Positions 24,130-35,203 of a DNA stretch of 64,000 nt are shown here, in pieces. The position numbers and the translations under genes are program-made. Position 1 is the stretch's first letter, and every line of letters begins with the position of its first letter. Under the pieces are notes generated by a model that searched no databases, had not been told where the DNA came from, and saw only the letters and a list, made by a program, of their open reading frames with translations. The DNA is from Cymodocea nodosa (taxonomy: Eukaryota > Streptophyta > Magnoliopsida > Alismatales > Cymodoceaceae): assembly GCA_036874045.1 (NCBI GenBank), contig CM072335.1:6034001-6098000 (forward strand), read 5' to 3'.

Positions 24130-25659
24130 ATGACATCTTTTCATAGAGAGGGTCAGAACATCCATCGTCCTCCCCCGTTTGATGGTATTAACTATAATTA
24201 CTGGAAAAACACGATGGAATGTTTCCTCAGAAGCTCAAATGTGAGTCTATGGAAAATGGTGGTTCTAGAAACACCTATTCCACCTAGGCATGAGGATGAC
24301 TAGACTGAGGAGGATGAGAGAATCATCTAAATGGATGCTCAAGGGTTGAATATTATTTACTATGCCTTATCTACTAAACAATATAATAAAGTTTCATCTT
24401 GTAAATCTACTCACGAGGCTTGGAACACTCTTTAAATAACCTTTGAAGGAACCAACCAAGTGAAAGACACCAAAATCAGTATTTTACTTAGGAAGCTTGA
24501 ATTATTTAAAATGCTTGATGATGAAATAATTACTGAGATGTTTTCTAGATTCACTGAGATTATTAATGGCTTAAGAGGTTTGGAAAAGGAATTTTCTGTT
24601 CGTGAATAGGTGCAGAAAATCCTTAGAAGTTTAATTGTGGAATGGAAGTAAAAGTCCACATCAATACAAGATTCCAAAGACCTCAACAAATACTTAGTAG
24701 AGAATCTAATGGGCAATTTGTTGGCCCATGAAGTTCAAATGAGAGAATGGAAAGATGAGGAAGGAAGTGCTAAAAAGAAAACAGAAACAAAGAAAGAACT
24801 AGCCTTTCCATCAACTTAGGAACTTCAAAGCTCAGATGATGATGAAGTTGTGCTATTGGCTAGAAAATTCAGAAAATGGATGAAGAAAAAGAACCAAGCC
24901 AGCACATCAAAAAGCAATGCTCCAATATACTTTAAATGAAAGAAGCAGGGACATATACAACCTGATTGTCCACTGCAACTAGAAGAAGAAAAAGAAATGA
25001 AGAAGAAGAAGAAGAGCTACAAAAAGAAAATGGCATTGAAGGCTACTTGGGATGATAGTAGTTCTTCTAATAGCTCATCCAGTTCAGATGAAGAGGTACT
25101 AGTAAATGTGTGCTATACAGCACAAGAGGTATGTTCCACTTCATCTCAAAGTGATTCTGATGTAGACAATGATAATCTAAATGTAAATATTCTTTTGTTT
25201 ATTGTTGACAATCTATATGTTAAATGCAAAAATTATAAAAAGGAAATTAAGTATTTAACTGCATGTTTAGAAGAATCATATATTGAACTTGAAAATGTGC
25301 ATGTTGAAAATAGAAAATGCAATAATGATGAATTGATATATGAAAATGAAAATTTGAAATCTGAAATTACTGATCTAAAAAATATTGTGCATAAGTTTAC
25401 TAATGGACAAAAAGGATTAGATCAAATCATTGGTTCTCAAAGATACAATTCAAGTAGACTTGGCCTAGGGTATGCTACTCCATAGGAAATACCCTACTGT
25501 GGTGGTGTTATCCGATCTTATAGAGATGGTACAACAATGTTTGCCATCAAAAGAAGATCAGGATCAATGTGGCTACCGAAAGGCAATAAATTAAATGTTG
25601 TCAGGACTAACACTTATAGACCCAAGAAAGTATGGGTACCAAAATCTATTTCTATTTGA
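24130..25659 (+). pseudogene. gag: Sirevirus-like Gag, stops only
   Basis: One continuous frame runs from ATG at 24130 to TGA at 25657, interrupted by stops such as 24301, 24328, 24433, 24607, 24649, 24818, 24937 and 25483. The N-terminal capsid-like UBN2/gag region has FDGINYNYWKNTMECFL, with KDTKISILLRKLELFKM later. The zinc knuckle near 24930-24970 is ruined: the first two Cys positions read Tyr and stop. A Ser-rich acidic stretch (WDDSSSSNSSSSSDEE, about 25048) and a long coiled-coil-like tail follow, ending in HKFTNGQKGLDQIIGSQR and GLGYATP. Long coiled-coil Gag tails are a known trait of Sirevirus Gag. No pol follows, so the copy could move only with outside enzymes. Confidence 0.88.
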
Positions 25660-25728
25660 ATTGCAAGATTATATTATTTAGGGGGAGTAGTTGATCTATA
25701 GCTTTAAACCAGTTATGATAGTAACAAT
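25660..25728 (+). other. deletion junction in the Sirevirus-like element
   Basis: A short remnant holds a PPT-like TTTAGGGGGAG (about 25677) and then joins LTR sequence (TATCTTGAAATACC) that corresponds to about 23410 of the 5' LTR. No long microhomology is obvious by eye. Confidence 0.6.
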
Positions 25729-26472
25729 ATCTTGAAATACCTTTCCAAATGGTAACTTACCATATTTAGACCTACAAATCTATAAGTACAATAGAATAAA
25801 TCCGTTGAGGAGAAAATATGATCGTTGGACTTACAGGCATAAATACAAATAGTTCATTGAATATTCAATAGAGTTAAGTAGTGAGATTACATAGACAATC
25901 ATATATAGAGATATAGTATACATTGCAGATCAACTAATGTTACAGAAGAAAGCTCAATTCAAATTGACTACAATATAGAATCAATTGAAAGCTGGATTTA
26001 CAAGAAGATTCTTAAAGCTCTCTAAGTGTTGAAAGTCCGATCCAAGAATGATCATTTGGTTCGTGACTTCTACCTTAAAGCTTCATTCAAGATGTTGGTT
26101 TGAGTTTCAACCTAAAAACTCAAAAGGTTGGTTTTCTAAAGTTTATACCTGAAAACTTCTAAGTGTTGGTTAGAGCTACAACCTAAAAGCTCAAGTAGTT
26201 AGTTCTTGCTTCGACCTGAAAGCAAGTGTGTAAGTGTTGAAACACTTAGTGAAGCCCAAGTGATCCTTGGGGGTGGACTAGCCGAGTTGGTGAACCACCT
26301 AAAATTTCCTTGTGTTTCTTACTTTTATTTCCGCTGTGCATGTTTAATCTTCTATTTAACACTTGTGAAAACGGTTTAATCAATTTAGTTAGTAAAGTCA
26401 GAAAAAGTTCTAAAGTACACTTAGATCACCATTGACCCCCCCCCCCTCTAGTGAAGCCATACGTTCCTAACA
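25729..26472 (+). repeat. partial 3' LTR (last 744 bp)
   Basis: It matches 23410-24076 of the 5' LTR with moderate divergence and a few indels, including an extra GGTTGGTTTTCTAAAG-type repeat near 26125. It ends CGTTCCTAACA followed by the target duplication. Confidence 0.88.
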
Positions 26473-26477
26473 CATCC

Positions 26478-27295
26478 CACTATCTTATTAAACATAAAGT
26501 ATGATTATTAGATTCACTATGCCATAATCCCAATTGAATTTTATCATATTCTGTAAATGGTGGTTCAACTATAACTTGAGGTATAGGTAATATTTCTATA
26601 AATTCATCATAATTGTCTATGCTCACCATATATAGATTAGATCTAAATGCAAATGATACATCCGTGACTAGATATATATAACCATCAAGTATTACATGAA
26701 TGTTGTTAACTAATGTTCTATCTCCCAAATATACTATAGTGTTTTCATTCCAACATCTATTCTTAAAATTGTAAACATTTAAACATAATCTTTCATCCCA
26801 ATTTTTAGTTGGTCTCTAGTAATATAATTTCTCAAGAATCATTGAATTCCAATCAGAATATGTTAATGCTGCTTTAGAATTTTCAGTTGGTATTTCAAAC
26901 ATATTAGGTCTTCCTATATTTCATTTTTCTCTAGTGATAGGATTTCTAATAAAAATATCATGTAACAGAATAACATACCTTGATTTAGTTCTATATATGA
27001 TCAATCCTTCATCAATTCCCATAATAAGATCTATTCATTCTAATGTATTAGGTGGAATTCTAGTAGTTTCTTCTATATTCAGATATTCATACTTGATTGT
27101 ACTACAACTGAATAACTTCCATAAAAATTCATCTCTAATATTAGTCATCTTAGAAGCTTGTAATCTATGAAAGTATCTTTTTGTGATACACTCTTTAATT
27201 TGCTTTGAGATATAACATAATTTGCATAGATCTTTAATTGAAAGATAACATAATACTTCCCTTAGTGTGTCTAGTGGCAATTCCATAATTTTCAT
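26478..27295 (-). pseudogene. F-box/FBA-type gene in G unit E_B
   Basis: On the minus strand from ATG at 27295, the N-terminus has an F-box-like core (MELPLDTLREVLCYL, then KDLCKLCYISKQIKECI). An F-box-associated-like region follows: GIDEGLIIYRTK, IFIRNPITRE, then HVILDGYIYLVTD, FRSNLYMVSIDNYDEF and EILPIPQ. In host proteins of this class the F-box binds SKP1 in an SCF ubiquitin ligase and the C-terminal part binds substrate; that role is inference here. The ORF has stops and is cut at 26477 by the Sirevirus-like insertion, with the rest at 22550-22649. It lies about 230 bp after a Gypsy-type gag on the same strand. A fuller copy sits at 42718-43852. Confidence 0.75.
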
Positions 27296-27529
27296 CTATT
27301 GTGATTCTATATTCAACAACATAAAATAAAAATAAACATTAATAGTTAACTTACAGACACATCCATAGAGTTAGGTTGTAGCTCAACAGACTAAGTTCGT
27401 TAAGTAATAACTCTACGACTCTAAGAACTATAAATAAAACTTCTACTTTTTTTTTATGTTTTTGTATTTTTATTACTTTTCTATAATATACATATTTAGT
27501 AATAATTATACTACTTCATTCAGCTTCCC
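27296..27529 (-). other. spacer between gag and F-box ORF in E_B
   Basis: About 230 bp of AT-rich sequence containing an AACTTAGT / AACTCAAC word (about 27370-27410). No coding potential is seen. The matching spacer of E_A is at 52456-52712 and is split from its F-box ORF by the Sirevirus-like element. This shows that both units have the same gag-to-F-box spacing. Confidence 0.65.
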
Positions 27530-28857
27530 TCCCATGGGAGGTATCAATTTCATTAATTGTTCTATTCAAAGGATTCGATACTGATTGACTTGGTAGTCCT
27601 CCTATAGGTCTAACTTCTATTGATTCCTTCTGTCTAAGGGATATATTTCTATTCATGTTTTGATTCTAAATAATAGTATTTCCAAACACATGATTTAAAT
27701 GATTGTTTAATTGTTGAATTATTTTTTCTAATTTTTCTATTGTATATCCTTATTCAATTAATGCTTCATAACTTTGATTTCTATCATTTATATTTTCTCC
27801 ACCCTAGAAATTGTTACTTCTCCAAGATAGATTTGGGTGATTCCTCTAATTAGGATTATAAGAATTACCAAAATTATCTTTTTGGTTTCTAGCATATATA
27901 ACATCTAAAGTCACTACTATTTGCATTTTTCTTTGCTAGCTTTTGATTTAATGATAACTTTTCTATTTTCCTGATTAACTCACTTAATTTGACTTCAAGC
28001 ATAGTGCTTGAATTAATTTTATACATTCCTCTTGACAATATTTTCTTATCTGTAATAGCTTCAGTTGAGTTTTCCCACTGAGTAATTTTTTTCGCAAAGT
28101 TTTCTAAATAAGCCCATGCTTCCTCACTATACAGTTTCAAAAATCCATTTTGATAGGTAGATTCTAATAAAGATTTAGTTGAAACATCTATGCCTTCATA
28201 AATTATACCTATTAATTATGCCTTACTTATTACATGATGTAGACATTGAGTTAATAAATCTTTAAAATATTCAAAATATTTTCAAAATGATTGTCCTTGT
28301 TTTTGGCTACACATTAATATTTCCTTTTTCTTCTTAATTATTTGATGAGTTGGATAATATTTTTCAAAAAAAATTGAACAAAATTTAGTCCATGCAAAAA
28401 TTGAATAAAGAGATAGAGTATATAACTATCTCTTAGCGGTATCTTTTAAAGCAAAGAGAATATATCTAAGTTTAATAGCATCTATACTCATATTAGATAT
28501 TTTCATCATTTGACAAACCTCATTAAATTCTCTAAGGAAGTAATAAGCATTTTCTCTTTCTAATCCATGAAAATGTGGTAATTAACTAATGTAATTAGAT
28601 TTCAGTTCAAACCTATCTCTCTCAAAGTTTGGTAATCGAATACATGAAGTTTCATCTACTAACTCAGGATAAAGAATTTCTCCTAATGATTTTTCTACTA
28701 GAACAACCATTTCTATGTTTTCCTCTAATGAAAGGTTAGCTACACCTTGAAGGATTTCATTAATTTCAATTTCAAAAAATTTAGTAGTATGCTTCTATGT
28801 TAAATAATCTTGAGGAGGTATTCTAACTAATCGTTTAGTACTGGAGAATGAATCCAT
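27530..28857 (-). pseudogene. gag: Gypsy-type Gag of unit E_B
   Basis: Reading begins at ATG 28857. The Retrotrans_gag-type core contains LPHFHGLEREN, YYFLREFNEVC, AIKLRYILFALKDTAK, then FFEKYYPTHQI, YFEYFKDLLTQC and LIGIIYEG, ending in EEAWAYLENFAKKITQWEN. This order is characteristic of Ty3/Gypsy Tat/Athila-type Gag. CYIC near 27895 may be half of a zinc knuckle; the following His and Cys are not visible. The NPNWRNHPN-like tail (about 27790-27850) is typical of those families, with the Trp codons now TAG. Several in-frame stops occur. The C-terminal limit is uncertain because no clear natural stop stands out. Gag would form the particle and package element RNA. Confidence 0.82.
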
Positions 28858-29227
28858 GTGCTTATAAACTCTTAACATATAGTAAATTACAAAAAGTTAA
28901 TTACACACTAGTGTCACATTTTGCTCTGATGATGTAAGAAGTTCTTGACGAATAAAGTTGAATCAGCTATTTTTCCTTCTAGTTCCCCAACAAGTTCTTT
29001 TCACTTAATATTAGTATCCAGTAAATAACATTCTATCTTGCTTTTATAATGCACGTCCATATTATAGATTCTTCTCATTGCAAGAATGTGTCTTGTAACA
29101 TGTAGTATAGTTCCTAAGTTTATAGCTACGTGTTCCACTTCTAAATTTAAATTACAATAACTGCTAACCACATGAAGTCTCGTCATAGAGGTAAGAATAA
29201 CCATTTAGCTAACTCTACGAACTAACT
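28858..29227 (-). other. spacer upstream of gag in E_B (distal part)
   Basis: Non-coding sequence between the Tork-like insertion and the gag start. The other part of the same spacer is 35204-35849. CTAAC at 29223-29227 is the left target-duplication copy of the insertion. I see no convincing gene. Confidence 0.55.
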
Positions 29228-30180
29228 GTTAGGGCAAGTATTACAGGTGTGGAGTATGCCACAAGTAGTCCAAGTTCAATCGGAAGCTTGTTAGTAGTAA
29301 GTATCCGGTAGTTATATATTTTTGGTAGGTTACAGACCTAAGTATTCAGAAATAAAAGTTAAGTCGGAGGCTTTGAGTTAACTATCCGAAAGTCAGAAGA
29401 TTTTGGAGAGTTAGTTGAAACTATCCGAAATGACTTAAAGGACACTTAAGTGGATCTTCGGAGAGTTAAGAAGCTAAGTATCCGGAAAGCAGTGACTTAA
29501 GTGGATCTTCGGATAGTTAGGTAGTAACTATCCGAAGTTCATGAGTTTTTCGAAGGGTTATCGGCAGAACCTTCCGAAATGCCTGAAAAGACACTTAAGT
29601 GAGTTTTTAGATAGTTAAGGTATAACTATCCAAAAGACATGTAGTTTTCGGTGAGTTATCAGCATAACCTTCCGAAAGGACAGAGAGAGAAAAGTAAGTG
29701 ACTTTTCGGATAGTTAAGTCTGTAACTATCCAAAATACAGAATCTCTCAGATAGTTAACCTGGTACTGTACCGCCCGTTCAGAAAGAATATTCTCTTCGG
29801 ATAGTTAAATCTATAACTATCCGAAATGTTACAGATTTCGGAGAGTTAAGAAGATAAGGATCCGAAATTAATAGTCTCTTCTCCGAAGCATTGTTTCTCT
29901 ACTGTAATGGCTTGTATGTAATTAAAGGTTTATAAACCCTAAGTTGGGTAGTATATAAACCTTTATGATGTTGTAAAACATTGCGGTTGATTGTGTCGAA
30001 GCTCATAAGGAACCCTTAACTCTCCGTGGACGTAGGCTGTTGCTGAACCACGTAATTCTTGTTTCTTCTCTATATTATTTCTTCTCTTACTCTTCACTCC
30101 TAGCATCGGTAAGTTTAGAGCTGAGTGTTTCAGTATCGTGTCATAGAAGGTTAACTGAACAATTCTTTAAGAAATCAACA
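29228..30180 (+). repeat. 5' LTR of the Tork-like element, rich in hairpins
   Basis: 953 bp. It carries serial inverted repeats of TTCGGATAGTTA with TAACTATCCGAA; two perfect 12 bp examples have loops of 5 and 6 nt (29508-29536, 29796-29825). A TATA-like TATATAAAC is at 29952-29960. The same palindrome words occur in the Sirevirus-like LTRs of this window although the two lineages differ in gag and pol. Confidence 0.92.
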
Positions 30181-30182
30181 AC

Positions 30183-30194
30183 TGGTATCAAAGC
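30183..30194 (+). other. primer binding site, initiator Met-tRNA type
   Basis: TGGTATCAAAGC lies 2 bp after the 5' LTR. It matches the usual copia initiator tRNA-Met primer site with one transition. Confidence 0.85.
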
Positions 30195-30217
30195 AAAATG
30201 TTATTCAGTTTAACAGA

Positions 30218-33200
30218 ATGGTAGACGATAGAAAGCTCAGGATCGAGAAGTTTGATGGAAAAGATTTCAGATACTGGAGGTCTCAGATCGAAGACTATTT
30301 GTATCAGAAGGATCTTCATCAACCGTTTTTCAAAAGAAAATTAGAGAAGATGGATCAGGAAGAGTGGGAGTTATTAGACAGAAAAGCTTTAGGTATTGTT
30401 AGGTTGTCACTGGCAAGAAACGTTCATTCAAACGTCGCCAAGGAGAAAACAACAGTTGACTTGATAAAAGCTTTGTCTAATATGTATGAGAAGCCTTCAG
30501 TCACCAATAAGGTATTTCTTATGCATAGATTATTTAATTTGAAAATGCATGAATGTGGAAATGTAACTAACCATGTTAATGAGCTAAATACTATTCTGAA
30601 TCAACTGCACTCAGTAGATATAGTATTTGATGATGAAGTCAGGGCCTTGATTTTATTATCCTCATTACCAGAAAGTTGGTCTCCTGTCGTGACTGGTGTA
30701 AGTAGTTCACTAGGTCATGAGAAGCTTAAGATGAGTGACATCCAAGATTTAATTTTGAGTGAGGACATTCACAAGAAAAGTGAATTGCTAGCTTCAACTT
30801 CTGCCCTTAGTGTTGAAACTAGAGGAAGAAGTAAATCAAAATAATTTAAATCCAAAGGAAGGTCAAAGTCCAGAGGTATTAGTAAAATGAGAGTAGATAT
30901 CAAATGTTGGAACTGTAATCAATGGGGGCACTTCAAGTCATAGTGTAAGGCTCCCAAGAAAGACAGTAGAGGGAAGGAATCAGAAGGAGCTGTTGCAAAT
31001 GTTGTCTCCTACGATTTAGATGATGCCCTAGTATACTGTGTTGATAGTTCAATTGACTCATGGGTACTAGACTCAGGAGCTTCTTTCCACACTACCTACT
31101 AGAAGGATTTGTAGTATAGTTATCGTGCAACTCCTGTGAAAAAGGTGTACCTAGCTAACAACACAAGTCTGGATGTGTTGGGAATTGGAGAGGTACATAT
31201 TAAAACAAAGCAAGGGATATGGAAATTGCAAGAAGTCAGATATGCTCCAGATCTTGTAAAGCAATTAATTTTCATAAGTTCCCTAGACAATGATGGTTAT
31301 CAGATTGCCTTTGGTGCAGACAAATGGAAGGTAACCAAAGGTGCAAAGATTATTGCCTTAGGATAGAGGACAAACACCTTATATTTAATATCAGATCAAG
31401 ATGACTCCATTACAGTAGTCAGTGATACTGAAGACACTGACTTATGGCCTAAAAGATTGGGACACCTCAGTGAGAATGGACTAAAAGTTTTAGTGGCAGA
31501 AGGGAAAATCCCTAAGCTGAAGAATGTCAATTTAGGGATATGTGAGGACTGCATTGAGGGAAAGCAGAAGAAAGTTAGCTTTGCTAGGAATCCTCATGAT
31601 CCTCAGTCACAGAAATTGGAGCTAGTTCACATGGATGTGTGGGGGCTTACTCTTATCAGTTCTTTAGGAGATGCTCTCTATTATGTCACCTTCATTGATG
31701 ACAGTACAAGGAAGGTATGAGTTTATTTCTTGAAACAGAAGTTTAAAGTTTTCCAAGTCTTCAAGAAATGGAAGGCAGAAGTGGAAAATCAGAGTGGAAG
31801 AAAAATCAAATCCATCAGGTCAGATAATGGAGGAGAATATGATAGCCATGAATTTAAAGCTTACTATGAGGAGCAAGGAATTAGAAGGCAGAGGAATGTA
31901 GCTGGAACTCCACAACAAAATGGATTTACTGAAAGGATAAACAGGACCTTGAAAGAACGAGCAAGATGCATGAGACTGCATGTAGGTTTTCCCAAAACAC
32001 TTTGGGCATAAGCTGTTAATACCGCTGCTTATCTAATAAATAGAAGACCATCCGTCCCAATGGGGCTTAAGAACCCTAAAGAGTTGTGGACAGGGAAAAA
32101 GGTCAACTATGCTCACTTGAAAGTCTTTGGATCCAAGTCATTTGTCCACTTGAATAGTGACAAAAGAGACAAGTTGGATTCAAAATCACAGATATGCTAT
32201 TTCATTGGCTATGGTAAGGATTAGTTTGGTTATAGATTCTGGGTAGAAGAAACTAAGAAAATAATATGTGCAAAAGATGTCATATTCATTGAATCTAAGA
32301 TATTTAAGCATAGAGAAAGTATAGAAGAACAGTAGTCAGAGCTTCAGTCTAGAAGTACTGCTAAGATCAGTTTAGATAATGATGTTGAATAACCTCAGAA
32401 GGAACCTGTAGAAGAAATTCATCTTCCAAAGGTTGAACATCAAGAACATCTAGATGATCAAGAAGATCAAGAAGATGAAGTTGTCATTAGACAACTTAGA
32501 ATGTTTGGAAGGCTCTCTAGACAACTAGAAAGGTATGTACCATCATTCAATTATCTGTTATTGACAGATGATGGTGAACTTGAAACATATCAGGAAGCAA
32601 TCTGTGCAAGTGATGCACATAAATGAGAGTTAGCAATGAAAGAAGAAATGAGATCCCTAGAGAAGAATAATACTTGGGAGCTAACTTCCCTACCAGAAGG
32701 AAAGAAAATCCTAGGAAACAAGTGGGTGTTCAGGATAAAAGAACAACCAGATGGCAGCAAGAAATATAAAGCCAAACTTGTCGTCAAGGGTTTTCAGCAA
32801 GTTCAAGATATAGACTATACAGAAGTATTCTCTCCTATTGTGAAGATGAATACTATTAGAATAGTCTTAAGCATTGTTGCTGCAAGAAATTTTCTCTTGG
32901 AGCAAATGGATGTAAAGATAGCATTCCTACATGGTGACTTGCAAGAAGAACTTTACATGATGCAGCCAGAAGGATTTGCCGTTACTAGCAAGAAAAGAAA
33001 GACAGTTTGTAGATTGCTGAAAAGTTTGTATGGTTTGAAGCAAGCACCACGATAATGGTACAAGAGATTTGATACCTTTATCTGTACCCTAGGCTTCAAA
33101 AGATGTGATATAGACTATTGTTGCTACATAAAACTGTTAGATGATTGCTTCATTATTCTACTAATTTATGTAGATGATATGTTAATTGCTTGTTCCAGTA

Positions 33201-34167
33201 TGGAACAATTAAGCAATTGAAGAGACAACTGTCAAAAGAATTTGACCTGAAGGATATGGGAGAAGCCAAGCAAATCTTGGGTGTGAGAATTATCCGAGAT
33301 AGAGTGGCAGACACTTTGAGATTAAATCAAAAGAAGTATCTAGAAAAGGTACTGAGGAGATTTAATGTCTCAAATGAGAGGAAGATTGAACTACCTCTTG
33401 GACCCCACTTCAAGTTGTCTAAAGATCAGTTAGCTAAGATTGAAGAAGAAAGGACAAGAATGTCTAGAATACCATATACTTCAACAGTGGGAAGTTTAAT
33501 GTATGCCATGATATGCACAAGACCTGATATATCTCATGTAGTGGGAGTGGTCAGTAGATATATGGCAGAACCAGGAGCTGAGCATTGGTCTGCAGTACTA
33601 TGGATACTTAGATATCTCAGATATTCCTTAGATGTAGATATGAATTTCAAGAAAAGACTAGTTGAATTGATTGGCTACTGTGATGTTGATTTAGGAAGAG
33701 AGTTGGACAAAAGCAGGAGTACTTTAGGTTATGTTTTCTACATAGGAAGTACTGCAATTAGCTAGAGATCCAAGTTGCAAAGTATTGTTGCACTCTCGAC
33801 CACAGAAGTTGAATATGTTGCAGTAGTAGAGGCAGCTAAAGAAAGAATCTGGCTAGAGAATGTATTAGCCAAAGTAGAGCACAAATAGAATAGAAGCATT
33901 CTATTCTGTGACAATCAAAGTGCAATTTATTTAGCTAAGAATCCGAAGTTCCATTCAAAGTCCAAGCATATGAGAATGAGATTTCATTTCATAAGGGAAG
34001 AGATAGAGTAGAACAGGTTAGATCTTCAGAAGATTGTTGGATCTGAAAATGCAGTAGATATGCTAACCAAAATTCTGAATCTGCAGAAATTAAGGCTCTG
34101 TATGGCCTTAATTAGTCTCTTGAATAACCTAAAAGTAGAAGGAGATGAAGAGTTGATGATTATTTGA
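30218..34167 (+). pseudogene. gag-pol: Tork/Tnt1-like gag-pol polyprotein, broken
   Basis: Gag starts at ATG 30218 (LRIEKFDGKDFRYWRSQIEDYL), with a CCHC knuckle CWNCNQWGHFK...C near 30905-30946 that holds an internal TAG. The protease has LDSGASFH (about 31069). The pre-integrase has KRLGHLSENGL. Integrase shows HMDVWG (about 31629), SDNGGEYD (about 31820) and FTERINRT (about 31927). RT has LLIYVDDMLIA (about 33160-33194). RNase H has LIGYCDVDLG, STTEVEY, LFCDNQSAI and MRFHFIRE. Breaks are mainly TAG codons (for example 30842, 31099, 31718, 32009, 32623, 33053, 33763) plus one single-base frameshift near 33207 just after the RT active site. The start is chosen because the frame opens 24 bp after the PBS and yields the family's Gag N-terminus. 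A full-length set of domains is present but none could be made intact. Confidence 0.92.
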
Positions 34168-34248
34168 GCAGTAGTTGCAATAATCTGTAAGTCGAGTGTA
34201 GAGATTGATTTTTCTTTCGATCATTGTGACAAACTCCAAGTGGGAGAT
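34168..34248 (+). other. short 3' leader with polypurine tract
   Basis: The tract CCAAGTGGGAGAT (about 34237-34248) abuts the 3' LTR and is the expected plus-strand primer. No PPT repetition is seen here, unlike in the Sirevirus-like elements. Confidence 0.75.
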
Positions 34249-35203
34249 TGTTAGGGTAAGTATTATAGGTGTGGAGTATGCCACAAGTAGTGTAGGTTCA
34301 ATCGGAAGCTTGTTAGTAGTAAGTATCCAGCAGTTATATATTTTCGGTAGGTTACAGACCTAAGTATTTAGAAATAAAAGTTAAGTCAAAGGCTTTGAGT
34401 TAACTATCCAAAAGTCAGAAGATTTCGGAGAGTTAAGTTGTAACTATCCGAAATGACTTAAAGGACACTTAAGTGGATCTTCGGATAGTTAAGAAGCCAA
34501 GTATCCGGAAAGCAATGACTTAAGTGGATCTTCGGATAGTTAGGTAGTAACTATCCGAAGTTCATGAGTTTTTCGGAGGGTTATCGGCAGAACCTTCCGA
34601 AATGCCTGAAAAGACACTTAAGTGAGTTTTTAGATAGTTAAGGTATAACTATCCGAAAGACATGCAATTTTCGGTGAGTTATCAGCATAACCTTCTGAAA
34701 GGACAGAGAGAGAAAAGTAAGTGACTTTTTAGACAGTTAAGTTTGTAACTATCCGAAATACAGAATCTCTCGGACAATTAACCTGGTACTGTACCGCCCA
34801 TTCAGAAAGAATATTCTCTTCGGATAGTTAAGTTTGTAACTATCCGAAATGTTGCAAATTTTAGGGAGTTAAGAAGATAAGACTCCAAAATTAATAGCCT
34901 CTTCTCCGAAACATTGTTTCTCTACTGTAATGGCTTGTATGTAATTAAAGGTTTATAAACCCTAAGTTGGGTAGTATATAAACATTTATGATGTTGTAAA
35001 ACATTGCGGTTGATTGTGCTGAAGCTCATAAGGAACCCTCAACTCCCTGTGGACGTAGGCTGTTGCTGAACCACGTAAATCATGTTTCTTCACTGTATTA
35101 TTTCTTCTCTTACTCTTCACTCCTAGCATCGATGAGTTTAGAGCTGAGTGTTTCAGTATCGTGTCATAGAAGGTTAACTGAGCGATTCTTTAAGAAATCA
35201 ACA
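34249..35203 (+). repeat. 3' LTR of the Tork-like element
   Basis: 955 bp partner of 29228-30180. Several hairpin arms have single C-to-T or G-to-A changes relative to the 5' LTR (for example TTTTTAGACAGTTA near 34727 against TTTTCGGATAGTTA). Confidence 0.92.

Larger units (their letters stand above)
22650..26472 (+). mobile_element. internally deleted Sirevirus-like copia, TSD CATCC
   Basis: The element is complete at both ends, with TGAAAGGATC at the start, CGTTCCTAACA at the end and CATCC on both sides (22645-22649, 26473-26477). It has a 5' LTR (22650-24076), PBS and gag, then jumps near 25728 into the middle of the 3' LTR. All of pol and about 0.75 kb of the 3' LTR are missing. The uninterrupted target is preserved at about 43020 (GTTCATCCCACC) in the E_A F-box ORF, which confirms the borders. 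Confidence 0.93.
29228..35203 (+). mobile_element. Tork/Tnt1-like copia element, full length
   Basis: Length is 5976 bp. LTRs are 29228-30180 and 34249-35203, both TGTTAGGG to AATCAACA. Gag-pol has copia domain order. The flanks are CTAAC and TTAAC, a 5 bp duplication with one mismatch. It sits in the spacer between ORF1 and gag of the Gypsy-type unit E_B. The LTR pair is still very similar by eye, with scattered transitions, so it is one of the more recent arrivals in the cluster. Confidence 0.93.

Noticed and set aside
29508..29825. Regular inverted repeats considered as a CRISPR-like array
   Set aside because: Spacing and sequence are irregular, the units lie inside a eukaryotic LTR, and they are palindromes and not repeat-spacer units.
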